Assembly (NCBI GenBank): GCA_027485165.1
Contig: JAIXRN010000018.1
Coordinates: forward strand, 1 to 64,000
From: Rubrivivax sp.
GTDB taxonomy: Bacteria > Pseudomonadota > Gammaproteobacteria > Burkholderiales > Burkholderiaceae_C
Length of the DNA: 64,000 bases
Reading direction: 5' to 3'
Both the position numbers and the translations under genes were made by a program. This document shows positions 27,101 through 34,001 of the stretch, in pieces (the stretch's first letter is position 1; each line of letters opens with the position of its first letter). The notes beneath the pieces are model-generated. The model was given only the letters and a program-made list of their open reading frames with translations, did not search any database and was not told the DNA's origin.

Positions 27101-29035
27101 CAGCGTGCCACCATCGGCGCCCTGGGTGTAAGCCGGCACCACGGTGTCCTGCGTGGGCGCCAGCAGGGTGTCGGGCCGCTGGCCGGCAGGCAGGGCGCGG
27201 AAGCTCGTCACCTGGCCGTCGCGCTGCAGCAGGCTGTTGCGGATCACGGCTTCGCTCACGCGCACCGAGCCGCCGGACACGTCCAGCTGCGCGCCGGTGC
27301 CCACCACCAGGGCGCCATCGGTCTGCAGACTGACGTTGCCGCCGACGGTGCTGCGCTCGGTGGCAGTGCGCTCCACCGCGGCCGCGGCGCCGCTGACGTT
27401 ACCGGCGGTGATCCTGGCCGCATCACGCTGGTCAAACAGCACCTGCGCGCGATAGAGCGGGCCGTCGCGCTGCACGGGCGCGTCGGCCAGTTCGATGCGG
27501 AACAGGCGTAGCGCACCCTGGTTGCGCGCACCGTCCACCGCCACGTCACGCAGCCCTGCAGCGCTGACCACGGCGTCGGGCGCCACGACAATGCGGCTGT
27601 CGTCGGGCCGGCCGCTGCCGGCCGATTCAGCATCGAAGATCGGGTTGCCCAGGGTCGAGCGCGCAGCCTTGAAGTCGATCTCGCCCGCCGGGGCCAGCAC
27701 CTTCGCGCCGCTGCCCACGGCAATGGCGGCGCCTTCCGCGCGGATGACGGAACGGTTGAAGACCTCGGCGTCCAGCTGCGTGGCCCCGCCAGCTTGCGGC
27801 AGCACGGCCGTGGTGCTGCCCGCGGCCAGTTCCACCGTGCCCAGCGTGGCGCCCACGCGCACCCGCGCGCCGGGTTCGATGACCAGGCCGCGCGCCGGCG
27901 CCTGCCCGCTGCCGGCGGCGTCCAGCACGGCGGTGGTGGCCATGGCCTGCAGCTGCACCACGCCGTTGGCGCCCTTCACGGCTGTGGTGGCGTTCACCGT
28001 GCCGGCCTGGCGCACCGTCAGGCCCACGATGTTCACGCTGCCGCGATCGGCGCGGATCTCGTTCAGCTGCGCGGCCAGCGCCGCGGTGCTGTTTTCGGCC
28101 AGGCCCAGCGTCGTGTCGGGGCGGCCGTCAGGGGTGGTGAAGGCGTCCACCGCGACGATCAGCCCGCGCAGTTTCGGGTCTGACGAGCTCATCAGGTAAA
28201 CCTTGTCGCCAGCGGCCAAGACGGTCTGCCCGTCGGGCGTGCTGATGCGGCCCTGGTTCACCACGCGCGGCGCCACCAGCAGCACGTCGCCACCGGCCGC
28301 GGTGCTGATCTCGGCACCTGCTTCCACCGTCACGCTGGCGTTGGGGTCGGTGGCGCGGTGGCTGGCGCCGGCGGCGGTGAACACCGGCGAGCCGTCAGTG
28401 ATGTTGCGGATGCCCCGGGCATTCACCGCGTCCGGCACCGACAGCGCAGACGCCACCAGCCGGCCGGCCTGCACGCGCGCGCTGGCGCCGAAATACACGC
28501 CGCTGGGGTTGACCAGCTGCACCTCGCGGTCGGCCAGCAGCTGGCCCTGGATGACCGAAGGCGCAGTGCCCCAGACGCGGTTCAGCGCCGACACGTACTT
28601 CGATGGGTCCTTGTCCTGCAGGAATCGAACGGTGTAGCCCTGCGCGATGTCGAAGCTCTGCCAGTTCAGCAGCACGCGCTCGGCGCTGCCCTGGTCGAAG
28701 GTGGCGGTCTTGCCGTCGGCCGACAGGGTCCAGCCGCCGACCGTGCCCGTGCCCGCCGTGACGGTGGCTGCACCCCGGCCGGCGGGGTCGCGGAACAGGC
28801 TGGTCACCGGCTGCGGCAGGCTGGCCGCAGGCGGCGCTGGCAAGCGGCTGGCAAACACCACCGGCGGCCGGGGCGCCGTGGTCTGCGCCAGCACCGGCAG
28901 CGCGGCCGCGGCCAACAGGGCTGCGCCCAGCAGGCCGGCGCCGGGCGCGCGCGCCGTGCTCCGTGCGTGCTCGGCCACCGCCACCCGCATGCGGCGGTGG
29001 CGGCAGAACACCAAGCGGTAGCGCTGCCGGTTCAT
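18182..29035 (-). CDS. Giant two-partner-secretion exoprotein (TpsA, filamentous-haemagglutinin type)
   Basis: A 3617-residue secreted beta-helix adhesin-like protein. Residues 1-50 form an extended signal peptide: a basic ESPR-like leader (MNRQRYRLVFCRHRRMRVAV) then a hydrophobic core ending LPVLAQ. The TPS secretion domain follows with NPSG at 176-179, the equivalent of the NPNG motif of FHA. The body is made of repeated strands rich in Ala, Gly, Leu, Asp and Ser, as in right-handed beta-helices. The last 20 residues hold two cysteines (3601 and 3613), as in HMW1-type proteins that stay anchored by a C-terminal disulfide loop. The ATG at 29035 overlaps the tpsB stop (TGATG); the longer open frame upstream is antisense-like noise. 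Adhesion or biofilm role is inferred. Confidence 0.93.
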   Translation of the reverse strand: MNRQRYRLVFCRHRRMRVAVAEHARSTARAPGAGLLGAALLAAAALPVLAQTTAPRPPVVFASRLPAPPAASLPQPVTSLFRDPAGRGAATVTAGTGTVGGWTLSADGKTATFDQGSAERVLLNWQSFDIAQGYTVRFLQDKDPSKYVSALNRVWGTAPSVIQGQLLADREVQLVNPSGVYFGASARVQAGRLVASALSVPDAVNARGIRNITDGSPVFTAAGASHRATDPNASVTVEAGAEISTAAGGDVLLVAPRVVNQGRISTPDGQTVLAAGDKVYLMSSSDPKLRGLIVAVDAFTTPDGRPDTTLGLAENSTAALAAQLNEIRADRGSVNIVGLTVRQAGTVNATTAVKGANGVVQLQAMATTAVLDAAGSGQAPARGLVIEPGARVRVGATLGTVELAAGSTTAVLPQAGGATQLDAEVFNRSVIRAEGAAIAVGSGAKVLAPAGEIDFKAARSTLGNPIFDAESAGSGRPDDSRIVVAPDAVVSAAGLRDVAVDGARNQGALRLFRIELADAPVQRDGPLYRAQVLFDQRDAARITAGNVSGAAAAVERTATERSTVGGNVSLQTDGALVVGTGAQLDVSGGSVRVSEAVIRNSLLQRDGQVTSFRALPAGQRPDTLLAPTQDTVVPAYTQGADGGTLLLNGRQVQLAGQAQGSVVLGPYQRDLRAAPPLPATLQLGSGSGSTYYLDSIALSAARAPVPSATLLADPLGADTSGLTGGATLSLAAVARGGFGNLSLRAMRVLQPEFASLDLGPRGSLDIVAGDVALDGIFSAAGGRISVAGDDARSGTVALSAQTALDAAGRWTNDTAGAASGAAPVQNDGGSVSVRSVLGLTAEPGARVDVSAGARLASGGGITLGKAGTVTLATRLNSTAGTPVARIDGLQLRGFDFSAGGRLAMTLPSVTFGGSAASGGVRLEADLLASSGFGRIDITGGDLRVAAGTLLAPRLLNWQFDEDFRSAASGTLDGTVASPVLLDARLVERRPVSVGLAASRPLDELFPGGTLSVERGASILLEPGGALALQATLGIDVGRRGGSAGQASVLGAPGGSVSMSLVGPRGGNANVDPLGFLPQQAIWLGPDARVDVAGTALLRPDSASSSTRFEFAPGAGGTTPATPATPPAERRVGTVLGGGTVTLAASRGYVVAEAGSAITLDGAAASLNLPGVAAPVSVAKPAGSLQVRSPEGIALDGQVSAQPPSDAAGRPLADGGRLQVSLGAGGVQPSLDGQSPYPADPRELRIGTEDAELARRGARWGTDLSESLGNGTGWVRTSLLQGAGWASANLAAGDVLRFDRSLSLALPQAVQLDAPGIAAAPGAQVTLQTAYALLGDTSLSRQGPAPHIGSTPDTTPAARTGLAVRADTIDLVGNLGFQGFSTVALDAAQDLRLSAAAPTFGFVETRFRSVAFSGELRLSAGQIYATSGSQISLLGDSASQLVLRGAAGGAPALPPLTAFGAISASATDIDQGGVLRQPFGSITLAATGTLKLGAGSVTSVSGQGAAVLYGQTVNLTDWQLPGPFGLNNAGEAESKRLVLAGAAIETDPEARVSAAGGGSVLAWEFFRGVGGSRDRFDDAGVYAVLPDRATAPGVSVTGGLLAAADVARQFVVTMPGSGLAPGRYTLLPARAALLGGSLPQGAFLVSRASDQGSSTLRAPVGNDDGSVVVTGYLASAGSTTVGTPGERFVVEPLATALARSDVRLTDISDLRQQRAAALGDPRPALPRDAGLVQVRAGDGSGAWTAALDLAAREGGQAGQLDMAATRLALLDDVGRTPAGALGVSAAVLGASGAGSVLLGGLRSVNEQGVVQIDTRGTQRVDVDLRGGTLRSEELLLAASGSVALAAGTSLQGTPTGTQGPRTLQTDGDGALLAVSANALTLQRDGAALTAGRLQLGEGTQLAGRQVLLDATAGLLLPPSTRLAADALALGAPRLVVGDAAATVGGAAATPLNGALLNSLRSADALTLKAYDSIDFAGTQDGSARVASRLVLDAPLVRGVAAADGSSQRTTLVAQDVVLRNSSGLAAGDPARGSGGLLLEARPPLRAGTTGGLTIGPGALALGFDGLTLQSSGDIVLQGTGGVAAKGDVALVSARVTAGTGAAQGIAASGELRLDTPSAARTLGERVGQGAALTLSGRSVDIGGRVDLPGGQLRVQAGGASGVSGAAGTAGAAGTAGDPAALTLRATGVLAATGFVLDNGAGFVTAGSPGSIMLQADSGRIDLAGTLDVSAAGTGDGGSLRLNAVGEGGTLRLAETAVLRGRAGTATVGSEDRGGRIAADLARLEDAGALARAATAGGLDDRFALRVRNGDVVLDSSVQAGRIDIAADAGQLAIGTAAAGSPVLLSARQAAGGVVALAAGGDLLLGPRAAIDARGAASNSTSSSTNSSTNSSTNGGDVLLASSSGRVRLDAAASIDASGPASTDGRIVLRALRGADNRSVQVDRLNPAQLRAGDVAVEAVRVYERIETLTRDTDDDVSVSQLQIRADNNAFMAHRSGVLATLGLATADATRFGLRAGVEVRSDGDLRVTDAWNLAAVLRGNPLDRPGNQPGVLTLRAAGSLFVDATLNDGFTTLTGGVLTDNTRSWSLRLAGGADLGAANPLAVQDASRLAPDSGDLVLGPNTAVRTGAGSIGMAAARDIVLSPGDDGSPAQVLSAGRRIDGLANLQASLFSGFTSRPQFTTQGGRIELLAARDIVSAEPTQFVGNWLWRSAVVGSDGLYSGVGQGAWWTPFERFAQGVGAFGGGSVLAEAGRDLVNLQAAAPSAGYADSRVAGSASTRTLPGGTLDIRAGRDVQGGLFVLGQGTGRLVAGGAVVAAASNANLVQTTLGLMDGGWRVLGRLGVELGTVFQPTAAPVSTTNNRLSTSGYFYTWGSGAGLSIVANAGAVLLPQLPSESALQALGVDDQGLGALSVLPPSLSVTAAGGSVIGRSDMLLFPSATGRLRVWAGDAISLDGAARLAVSDTDPANWPSLRRPAGAPPGDFVGGASSLVSNSLDDTLTLGGLRAADTEPARLHADGTLAIRGATASGPTLSLATPAVLTAGDDIVELSLRTQHFRADDLTRIQAGRNLLALFNGGIEVVGPGLLDVSAGRGVDLGSSAGISTSGNLRNAALPAEGAAVRVAAASAGTLDLGVLRTRWLAPPEQGGSPRWQTWRALLLQTVRQALASPALDEDAALAAFAQLPAARQAAFGQQLLAQEFQAVYASGPAATEATVLAALRRGFDSRKADLLRAGEAALGSGSSLTLPGREVLRGTELSAYLDQLRTLSFDSLDTTAAVRERVASLNAVRSAGMAAGMPGTRSFEQWRQQAVAREVASAGAAAASFGRLALPLRLALFDQAFAAAELGGIGSFVAQPAWPASGTGLLGYSGALDMTQSGIVTRRGGGITLLNPGGGISIGLKDVATGSNAPKGVIALGGGDVFGLAREDFQVNTQRVFIVGSGDMSIFTARGDIDSGRGANTAVAAPPLAPRRTADGVVFEVPATTTGSGLGILADAQGRRSGTIGLFPAFGEILALDAFIRAPAVVLSAPVKGADNLVSGSVSGTGAVVAAPALALAPPPQAAETRAADGGATRPAAEQRNRNSLLTVELLGLGADKEEADRCAEVKGRPRPADCPPRN
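21860..21907. repeat. Four 12-bp units inside the giant exoprotein gene
   Basis: Unit GTTTGTGCTGCT is repeated four times with few changes. On the minus strand it encodes an SSTN repeat run, unlike the surrounding beta-helix, and is AT-richer than its surroundings. Copy number change would keep the frame. Confidence 0.85.
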
Positions 29036-30693
29036 CAGAAACTCTGGCGCAGCAGCAGCTGCCAGCGCTGGGCGCGGTCGGCGTCGCTGCCGCTGACGGG
29101 GGTTTGCTGGCCGTTCACCAGGCGCGTGGTCTGCTGCAGCACGCGCGCCCAGCTCACACTGGCCTGCAAGCCCATGCCCGCGGCCACGCGCAGCCCCAGG
29201 CCGGTGCTGGCCAGGCGCGGGGTGGTGACTTCGGGGCTGACCGCATACAAGCGCCGGCCCGCCGCCGCATCCACGAAGGCCAGGCCGCTGAGCGACACAT
29301 CGCCCCAGGGCGCCCAGCCCGGGCTGCCCAGTTCCAGGCGCAGGGCCAGGCCGGTGTCGGCCGCCTGTTCGCCTTCGAAATAGCCGCGCACCGAGTCCTG
29401 CCCGCCGAACACGATCTGTTCCGACGGCGCCAGCGGCGCATCGGCCAGCTGGCCCTGCACCCGGGCCAGCAGCGACCAGCGCCCCAGCGGTTCGCGGTGC
29501 GTAAGCGTGAGGTTCAGCGTCTGGAAGCGCGGCTCGGCGTCGGCCCGCTTGCAGGCGAATTGTTCGCGTGGCGTGCCGCCACAGTCGACGATGCGGCGGT
29601 TTCCGCCACTGGGGCTGACGGTCCATTCGGCCTGCAGGCTGGACTGGCGGCCTGGCACGGCGCCTTCCACCACCAGGTCGTAGCCCAGCTGCAGCGTGCT
29701 GTAGCGCAGCGGTGTGGCGCCCAGCGTGCTGCCGTCGGCCTGCACCGCACGGTCGCGCAGGTGCCGCAGCGTCACACCCCAGGAAAGACCGTGCGAAAGG
29801 CCCTGCGGCGCGGCCAGCTGGTCGCGCCAGCGCAGCCGCCAGGTTTCGCCGCGCGACACCGTGGCGCCACCCACGGCTGTGGGCGTGTTCGTATCGGCTG
29901 TGGTGAAGGCCAGGCTCAGGCGGTCGCCTTCGCCGCCCAGCGGGAGAGAGTAGTTCGTGCTCAGGATGTTGGCCTGCTGGGTGTCGCGGGGCGCGACGAT
30001 CCAGTTCAGCGCCAGCGCATGGCGGCGCTGGAACAGGTCGTCGTGCGACAGGCTCGCTTCCACGCGTCCGCGCGTGGTGTCCAGCGACTGCTTGTCGTTC
30101 ACTTCGATGCTGCCGCGCAGGGGCACGCTGTCCTGCACCTTCAGTTCAGCGGCCAGCGTGGCCGGCCGCGTACCGGCCGCCAGCACAGGCGTCACCTCGG
30201 CTTCCGGCAAGGCGCGGGCCAGCGTGCCCAGTTCCTGCTGCAGTTCGTTGAAATTCGGCACATTGCCGGCCGCCAGGCTGGGCACAGCGTCGCGTATGCG
30301 GCTGGGCAGCAGGTTCGCAGCGCCCAGCACGCGCAGGCGTTCCACCGGGGCGGCCACCACCTGCAGGCGCACTTCGCCGCTGCTGCCCACGTTCTGCGGT
30401 GGCAGCACCACGCTCACGCCCAGGAAGCCCGCAGCCTGATAGGCGGCCTCCAGCGCGCGGCGCGCGCCATCGGCTTCGGCCACCGAACGGGCCGGGCCCA
30501 GAAAGCGGTACACGGCGCGCTCGATGGCGGGCGCGCCGAGTAGGGTGTCACCCTCGACCACGAACTCGAGGATGTCAAACCGTGGCTCAGCCGCTGGTGT
30601 GGCGGGCACGGTCTGCGCCTGCAGACCGTGCACCGCACACAGCAGCGCAGCCGCCGCGGCCAGCCGGATCAGTTCGATTCGACCGTCTTGCAC
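29035..30693 (-). CDS. TpsB outer-membrane transporter (ShlB/FhaC family)
   Basis: The partner of the giant exoprotein: an Omp85-superfamily 16-strand barrel that secretes it across the outer membrane. From the GTG at 30693 the protein has 552 residues: a signal peptide (IELIRLAAAAALLCAVHGLQAQ), a ShlB-type POTRA region (FDILEFVVEGDTLL ... RLQVVAAPVERLRVLGA), then alternating beta-strands ending in the C-terminal aromatic LLLRQSF. The barrel contains the FGGQDSVRGYFEG motif of TpsB proteins (VRGY-like). The frame is open much further upstream, but that part lies inside the preceding gene. The GTG start overlaps the preceding gene by 25 bases; no ATG fits the signal peptide. Confidence 0.92.
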   Translation of the reverse strand: MQDGRIELIRLAAAAALLCAVHGLQAQTVPATPAAEPRFDILEFVVEGDTLLGAPAIERAVYRFLGPARSVAEADGARRALEAAYQAAGFLGVSVVLPPQNVGSSGEVRLQVVAAPVERLRVLGAANLLPSRIRDAVPSLAAGNVPNFNELQQELGTLARALPEAEVTPVLAAGTRPATLAAELKVQDSVPLRGSIEVNDKQSLDTTRGRVEASLSHDDLFQRRHALALNWIVAPRDTQQANILSTNYSLPLGGEGDRLSLAFTTADTNTPTAVGGATVSRGETWRLRWRDQLAAPQGLSHGLSWGVTLRHLRDRAVQADGSTLGATPLRYSTLQLGYDLVVEGAVPGRQSSLQAEWTVSPSGGNRRIVDCGGTPREQFACKRADAEPRFQTLNLTLTHREPLGRWSLLARVQGQLADAPLAPSEQIVFGGQDSVRGYFEGEQAADTGLALRLELGSPGWAPWGDVSLSGLAFVDAAAGRRLYAVSPEVTTPRLASTGLGLRVAAGMGLQASVSWARVLQQTTRLVNGQQTPVSGSDADRAQRWQLLLRQSF

Positions 30694-31946
30694 GACGTGT
30701 TCGTGCCCTTGGAGAACGAGGTCTCGCTGGTGCGGAACAGGCCAGGCGTGGTGCCGGCCGGCACCGCGCCCAGGCCGGTGATGACCGAGCTCCAGAAAGC
30801 GGCGGCCACGGGGGCGTTCGGACGCACCACACGGCTCAGGAACCAGTAGTCGTACTGGCCGCTCAGCGCGGTGCCGGTATTGGTCTGGCCGGCCGTGCCC
30901 GGGGTGGCGTTCTCGGCGATGTTCATGCCACCCACGCGCAGCCAACGCCAGCTTTCGGCCTGGTTGTTCTCGCCCGACAGGACGCCGATGGCGTAGCCGT
31001 TGCCATTCAGCAGCGCACGCAGGTTGCCGGTGGTGCTGAGGTTGCCCACGGTCACGGCGCCAGCGGTGACACCGCCGGGCACGACGTCGATGCTGCCCGA
31101 CGAGTTGCAGACGTTGCCCAGGAAATACTGCTGCGCAGAAGCCTGGGTGCCCGAGGTGTCGACACGGCGGCCGTAGGTGGCGGCCGTGGGGTTGGGCAGG
31201 CTGGGCGCCAGGAAGTTAGCGCCACGCGTGTACCAGGCGTTGCCGGTGTTGCCCGACATGATCGTGGCCATCTGGGCCTTGCCGATCACGGGGACGCAAG
31301 CGGGGATGGCTGTGTCGCTGATCTGGCAGGTCGCGGGCAACGTACCAGCAGCCTTCTGGTCGTTGAACATCGCGCCGTAGAGCAAAGGCGACACGGCGAC
31401 GCCAAACGTCTGCGCGAATGAGGCCGACGCGGTGATGGGCGGGTTGGCGATGCCGGCGCGCACCGTGGCCAAGAAGCCGTTCGGTTCGACGTCCGTCAGG
31501 CCACCCACGACCACTGAGCCCGTCGGCGCAGGCGCCAGCGTGCCGGTGGCGGGGTTCTGGTACGACTCGGGAGCAGCGCAAGCTGTGCCAGTGGGCCAGT
31601 TGGCCAGCAGACACACCGACGCGAACGATCCGCCGTTGACGTTCAAACGCAGTTCGGCGATGGCGGTGCCGGTGAAGTTCACCGGGACGGCATTGGCGTA
31701 TTCAGCGGCCGTCGGGCTGTTGGCGTTGGCGAACGAGCCCGCAGCGGCACAAACGTAAGTCGAAACGTTGTTGCCGTTGGCGTATTCGCCCAGTTGGCCA
31801 CTGCAGCGGTTGACGAGGGCCAGCTTCAAGTTGCCCTTCGACGCCGAGGCGCCCGAGCTGATGGCGATCTGGCCGGCGGGTGTGGCGGCGAAGGCCGTGC
31901 CAGCGCTGAGCGCGGCAACAGCGACGAAAACTTTGGTCAGGGTCAT
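30669..31946 (-). CDS. Secreted protein of unknown function, weakly PstS-like
   Basis: A 425-residue exported protein: signal peptide MTLTKVFVAVAALSAGTAFAA followed by a soluble domain with eight or so cysteines that could pair (for example NRCSGQLGEY and STYVCAAAG). Segments such as IAISSGASASKGNLK and GRRVDTSGTQASAQQYFLGNVC recall periplasmic phosphate-binding (PstS-like) proteins, but no transporter genes are nearby. The ATG has a good GGAGA ribosome-binding site. It lies directly before tpsB and overlaps it, so it is probably part of the TPS operon and might help the exoprotein or bind its ligand; this is inference. Confidence 0.85.
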   Translation of the reverse strand: MTLTKVFVAVAALSAGTAFAATPAGQIAISSGASASKGNLKLALVNRCSGQLGEYANGNNVSTYVCAAAGSFANANSPTAAEYANAVPVNFTGTAIAELRLNVNGGSFASVCLLANWPTGTACAAPESYQNPATGTLAPAPTGSVVVGGLTDVEPNGFLATVRAGIANPPITASASFAQTFGVAVSPLLYGAMFNDQKAAGTLPATCQISDTAIPACVPVIGKAQMATIMSGNTGNAWYTRGANFLAPSLPNPTAATYGRRVDTSGTQASAQQYFLGNVCNSSGSIDVVPGGVTAGAVTVGNLSTTGNLRALLNGNGYAIGVLSGENNQAESWRWLRVGGMNIAENATPGTAGQTNTGTALSGQYDYWFLSRVVRPNAPVAAAFWSSVITGLGAVPAGTTPGLFRTSETSFSKGTNTSCKTVESN

Positions 31947-32004
31947 GGTCGATCTCCGGAGTTCGTGAAATGGAATGAAGGGGTAGACACGGCTCCGCTC
32001 ACCG

Positions 32005-32022
32005 GGGCCGCCGAAGCGGCCC
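32005..32022. terminator. Hairpin between PEP-CTERM gene and secreted-protein gene
   Basis: A perfect 7-bp stem GGGCCGC/GCGGCCC closed by a CGAA tetraloop, within larger imperfect symmetry. There is no T-run, so it may be a partial terminator or an mRNA-stabilising stem between the PEP-CTERM gene and the TPS operon. Confidence 0.4.
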
Positions 32023-32056
32023 GGCAGAGCCGGTGGTCAGGGTCGGTGCGGGTCGG

Positions 32057-33013
32057 TCAGCGCTGCACGCGGCGGCGCAGGGCCAGGGCCATGGCGGCCA
32101 GGCCACCCAGCAGCATGGTGGTGGTGCTGGCTTCAGGCACCGGCACGGTGTAGGTCAGGTTGCCCGAGAGCTCGTCCCAGGCCCAGGTGGCCGGCCGGCC
32201 CGGGTCCTGGTTGATGCCGATGGCCGCGCCAAAGGTGTAGAAGGTCTGGCCCGGGGTGTTGGTCTGGGCGCCCTGCTGCACGAAGGAGAAGTACGACACT
32301 GCGTCAGGGGCCTGCAGGTAGTTGTTGTTGCCGAACTGCTGGCTGAAGTTGCCAATGCCGTTGTTCACCATCGACGTGCCCAGGAAGGCGGTGCCGCTGG
32401 TGGCGGTGTTCGAGCCAGCCCGGCCCGCGCTGTGGGTGTTGCCGGCGGCAGTGTTCGATGCCGCATAGAACTGGGAAACCTGGCCGGCCCCGCTGTTGAC
32501 GGCAGCACCGTTGACGCCCGATTCGTTGCTGGTGTCGTAGTCGACCACGGTGCCGCTGGTGAACATCAGGTTCTGGCCGCGGATGACGTTCGTGCCGGTC
32601 TGCGGGCCGGAAATGCCTTCACCCGACACCACGCCCCACTGGTAGCTGCCCGTGCCGGCGGCCGACAGGAAGCTGGTGAGGTTGCCCGACCAGGCCGGCG
32701 TCTGCGTGCCCAGCGAAGTGGCCACGCCGTTCAGCGTGTAGGTGTTGTTGCGTAGGTTCCAGACAGCGACCGTGCCGGGCTCGCTGATAGCGCCGCCCAC
32801 AGCCGTGTTGCCCAGGGCTGCCGGCATGAAGTTCTGCATGAACACGCCCAGATCGGCGGCGTACGAGATGGTGCCGGCGTTGTCGATGGCCACGAACGAC
32901 ACCGACGCGGTACCGCCGTTGGCCGTGTTGGCGAACGTCAGAGCGGCATTCGCGGTGCCTGCGCCCAGGGCCAACAGCGCGGCCAGTGCAAGGGTGGTGG
33001 TCTTCAGCTTCAT
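32057..33013 (-). CDS. PEP-CTERM sorted surface protein
   Basis: A 318-residue exported protein. The N-terminus is a signal peptide (MKLKTTTLALAALLALGAGTANA). The body is rich in Gly, Ala, Asn, Ser and Thr with few charges. The C-terminus carries the sorting signal: VPEAS, a hydrophobic segment TTMLLGGLAAMALAL and the arginine cluster RRRVQR. Such proteins are cut by an exosortase; exosortase B is encoded in this same window at 48512-49417. The ATG at 33013 has an excellent AAGGAGAG ribosome-binding site. The function of the body is unknown. A degenerate copy of the eps palindrome lies 112 bases upstream. Confidence 0.92.
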   Translation of the reverse strand: MKLKTTTLALAALLALGAGTANAALTFANTANGGTASVSFVAIDNAGTISYAADLGVFMQNFMPAALGNTAVGGAISEPGTVAVWNLRNNTYTLNGVATSLGTQTPAWSGNLTSFLSAAGTGSYQWGVVSGEGISGPQTGTNVIRGQNLMFTSGTVVDYDTSNESGVNGAAVNSGAGQVSQFYAASNTAAGNTHSAGRAGSNTATSGTAFLGTSMVNNGIGNFSQQFGNNNYLQAPDAVSYFSFVQQGAQTNTPGQTFYTFGAAIGINQDPGRPATWAWDELSGNLTYTVPVPEASTTTMLLGGLAAMALALRRRVQR

Positions 33014-33317
33014 CAATCTCTCTCCTTGGATCATCTCGGGACGAATGGGTAGGCCGGCGGTGCCGACCTTGAACAGAACTCTAGGAGTCGGGTGTGTCAG
33101 CACACGGCGGACGGCTAGGCAGGGCATGAGCCGTTCGGACCGCACCCCTCGAAGCGCGGGGGCACGCCGGACGCCCAGCCGGATCGGACGCATGAGTTTC
33201 GACACGGGTGATGACAGTGCATGCGATGACATGAGGACAGGTCATGAACACTTCGGACTACGGTCGTCGCGGTTGTGGCAGCCACGGCGTTTCGTCGCTG
33301 TGGTTCAGCGCCGTGGT
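33014..33317. other. Intergenic region upstream of the PEP-CTERM gene
   Basis: This 304-base gap separates the ankyrin gene from the PEP-CTERM gene, both on the minus strand. It holds the PEP-CTERM ribosome-binding site, a degenerate eps-type palindrome at 33125-33144, a short GTGTG/CACAC inverted repeat near 33092-33105 and a 13-bp duplication at its far end. No gene is seen. It should contain the promoter of the PEP-CTERM/TPS operon. Confidence 0.6.
33125..33144. promoter_or_regulatory. Degenerate copy of the eps palindrome (site D)
   Basis: CATGAGCC-GTTC-GGACCGCA has a left arm identical to that of site A at 39632, a spacer with one change, and a poor right arm. It lies 112 bases upstream of the PEP-CTERM start, so it may be a weak or half-site of the same regulator. 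Confidence 0.35.
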
Positions 33318-33326
33318 TCAGCGCCG
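33301..33326. repeat. 13-bp tandem duplication at the 3' end of the ankyrin gene
   Basis: TGGTTCAGCGCCG occurs twice head to tail and contains the ankyrin gene's stop codon. It looks like a recent duplication at the gene end. Confidence 0.7.
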
Positions 33327-34001
33327 GCCGGCATCGGCCAGGTCAGCACCGGCCTGCAGCAATCTGTCCATCACGGCCTGCTGGCCGGCGGCACCCGCCA
33401 GGTCCAGCGCCGTCTCGCGCTGCCGGTTCAGCAGGTCCACTGGCACGCGCAGCCGCAACATCTCGTCGATGACCGGTGGGTGGCCCGCGATGGCGGCCAG
33501 ATGCAGGGCCGTCTGCCCGCTGGCGCCCCATGCGGCGGGGTCGGCGCCCGCACGCAGCAGCAGCCGCACGGTGGAACGCCAGCCGGCCATGGCAGCGGCA
33601 CCGAGCGCCGTCATGCCGCGCGAACCCGCACGGTCGATGGCTGCGCCGCGCTGCAGCAGCTTGCGCAGCTCATCGTCCTGACCGCGGGTGGCGGCGTCGA
33701 CCAGGGCTTCGTCGATGCTGCGCCAGCGCGCCAGCGCAGCAGGCTGGCCCAGCGGACGCAACAGCGGTTCCCAGGCTTCACGATCTGGCGGCGCGCTGCG
33801 CGCTGCGGCCGCAACGGACTGGACGGCGGGCCGGACGAAGGACGACAAGGCCGGGTCTGATTCCTGCGCGTGCAAGCCAGCCGTTGCGGCCAGCCCCAAG
33901 CTGGCAAAAGCGGCGGCGGAGTGCAGGCGCAGGTGCAGGCGCAGTTGCAGGCACAGCCGCAGCCGCGGCCGCTCAGCGTGCGACGGGCAGGGCTTGCGCA
34001 T
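33318..34001 (-). CDS. Exported ankyrin-repeat protein
   Basis: A 227-residue protein with a signal-peptide-like N-terminus followed by about four ankyrin repeats, clearest in SRGMTALGAAAMAGWRSTVRLLLRAGADP and SGQTALHLAAIAGHPPVIDEML. Ankyrin repeats bind other proteins; the likely place is the periplasm. The N-terminal leader is odd: RLRLCLQLRLHLRLH comes from a 12-base DNA repeat and makes the signal peptide long and arginine-rich. The ATG at 34001 overlaps the preceding gene by 29 bases, so it is the last gene of the TonB/ExbB-like operon. The start could lie elsewhere because of the repeat. Confidence 0.78.
   Translation of the reverse strand: MRKPCPSHAERPRLRLCLQLRLHLRLHSAAAFASLGLAATAGLHAQESDPALSSFVRPAVQSVAAAARSAPPDREAWEPLLRPLGQPAALARWRSIDEALVDAATRGQDDELRKLLQRGAAIDRAGSRGMTALGAAAMAGWRSTVRLLLRAGADPAAWGASGQTALHLAAIAGHPPVIDEMLRLRVPVDLLNRQRETALDLAGAAGQQAVMDRLLQAGADLADAGRR
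33921..33956. repeat. 12-bp repeat in the signal-peptide region of the ankyrin gene
   Basis: Units GTGCAGGCGCAG, GTGCAGGCGCAG and TTGCAGGCACAG follow one another. They change the length of the leader in steps of four residues without changing the frame. Confidence 0.8.

Noticed and set aside
29036..29626. N-terminal extension of the exoprotein frame upstream of 29035
   Set aside because: It lies within tpsB on the same strand in another frame, and the signal peptide starts at the ATG at 29035.
33205..33245. CATGA...TCATG inverted sequence near 33230
   Set aside because: Arms are only five bases and lie in a sequence rich in short ATGAC words, so chance is likely.
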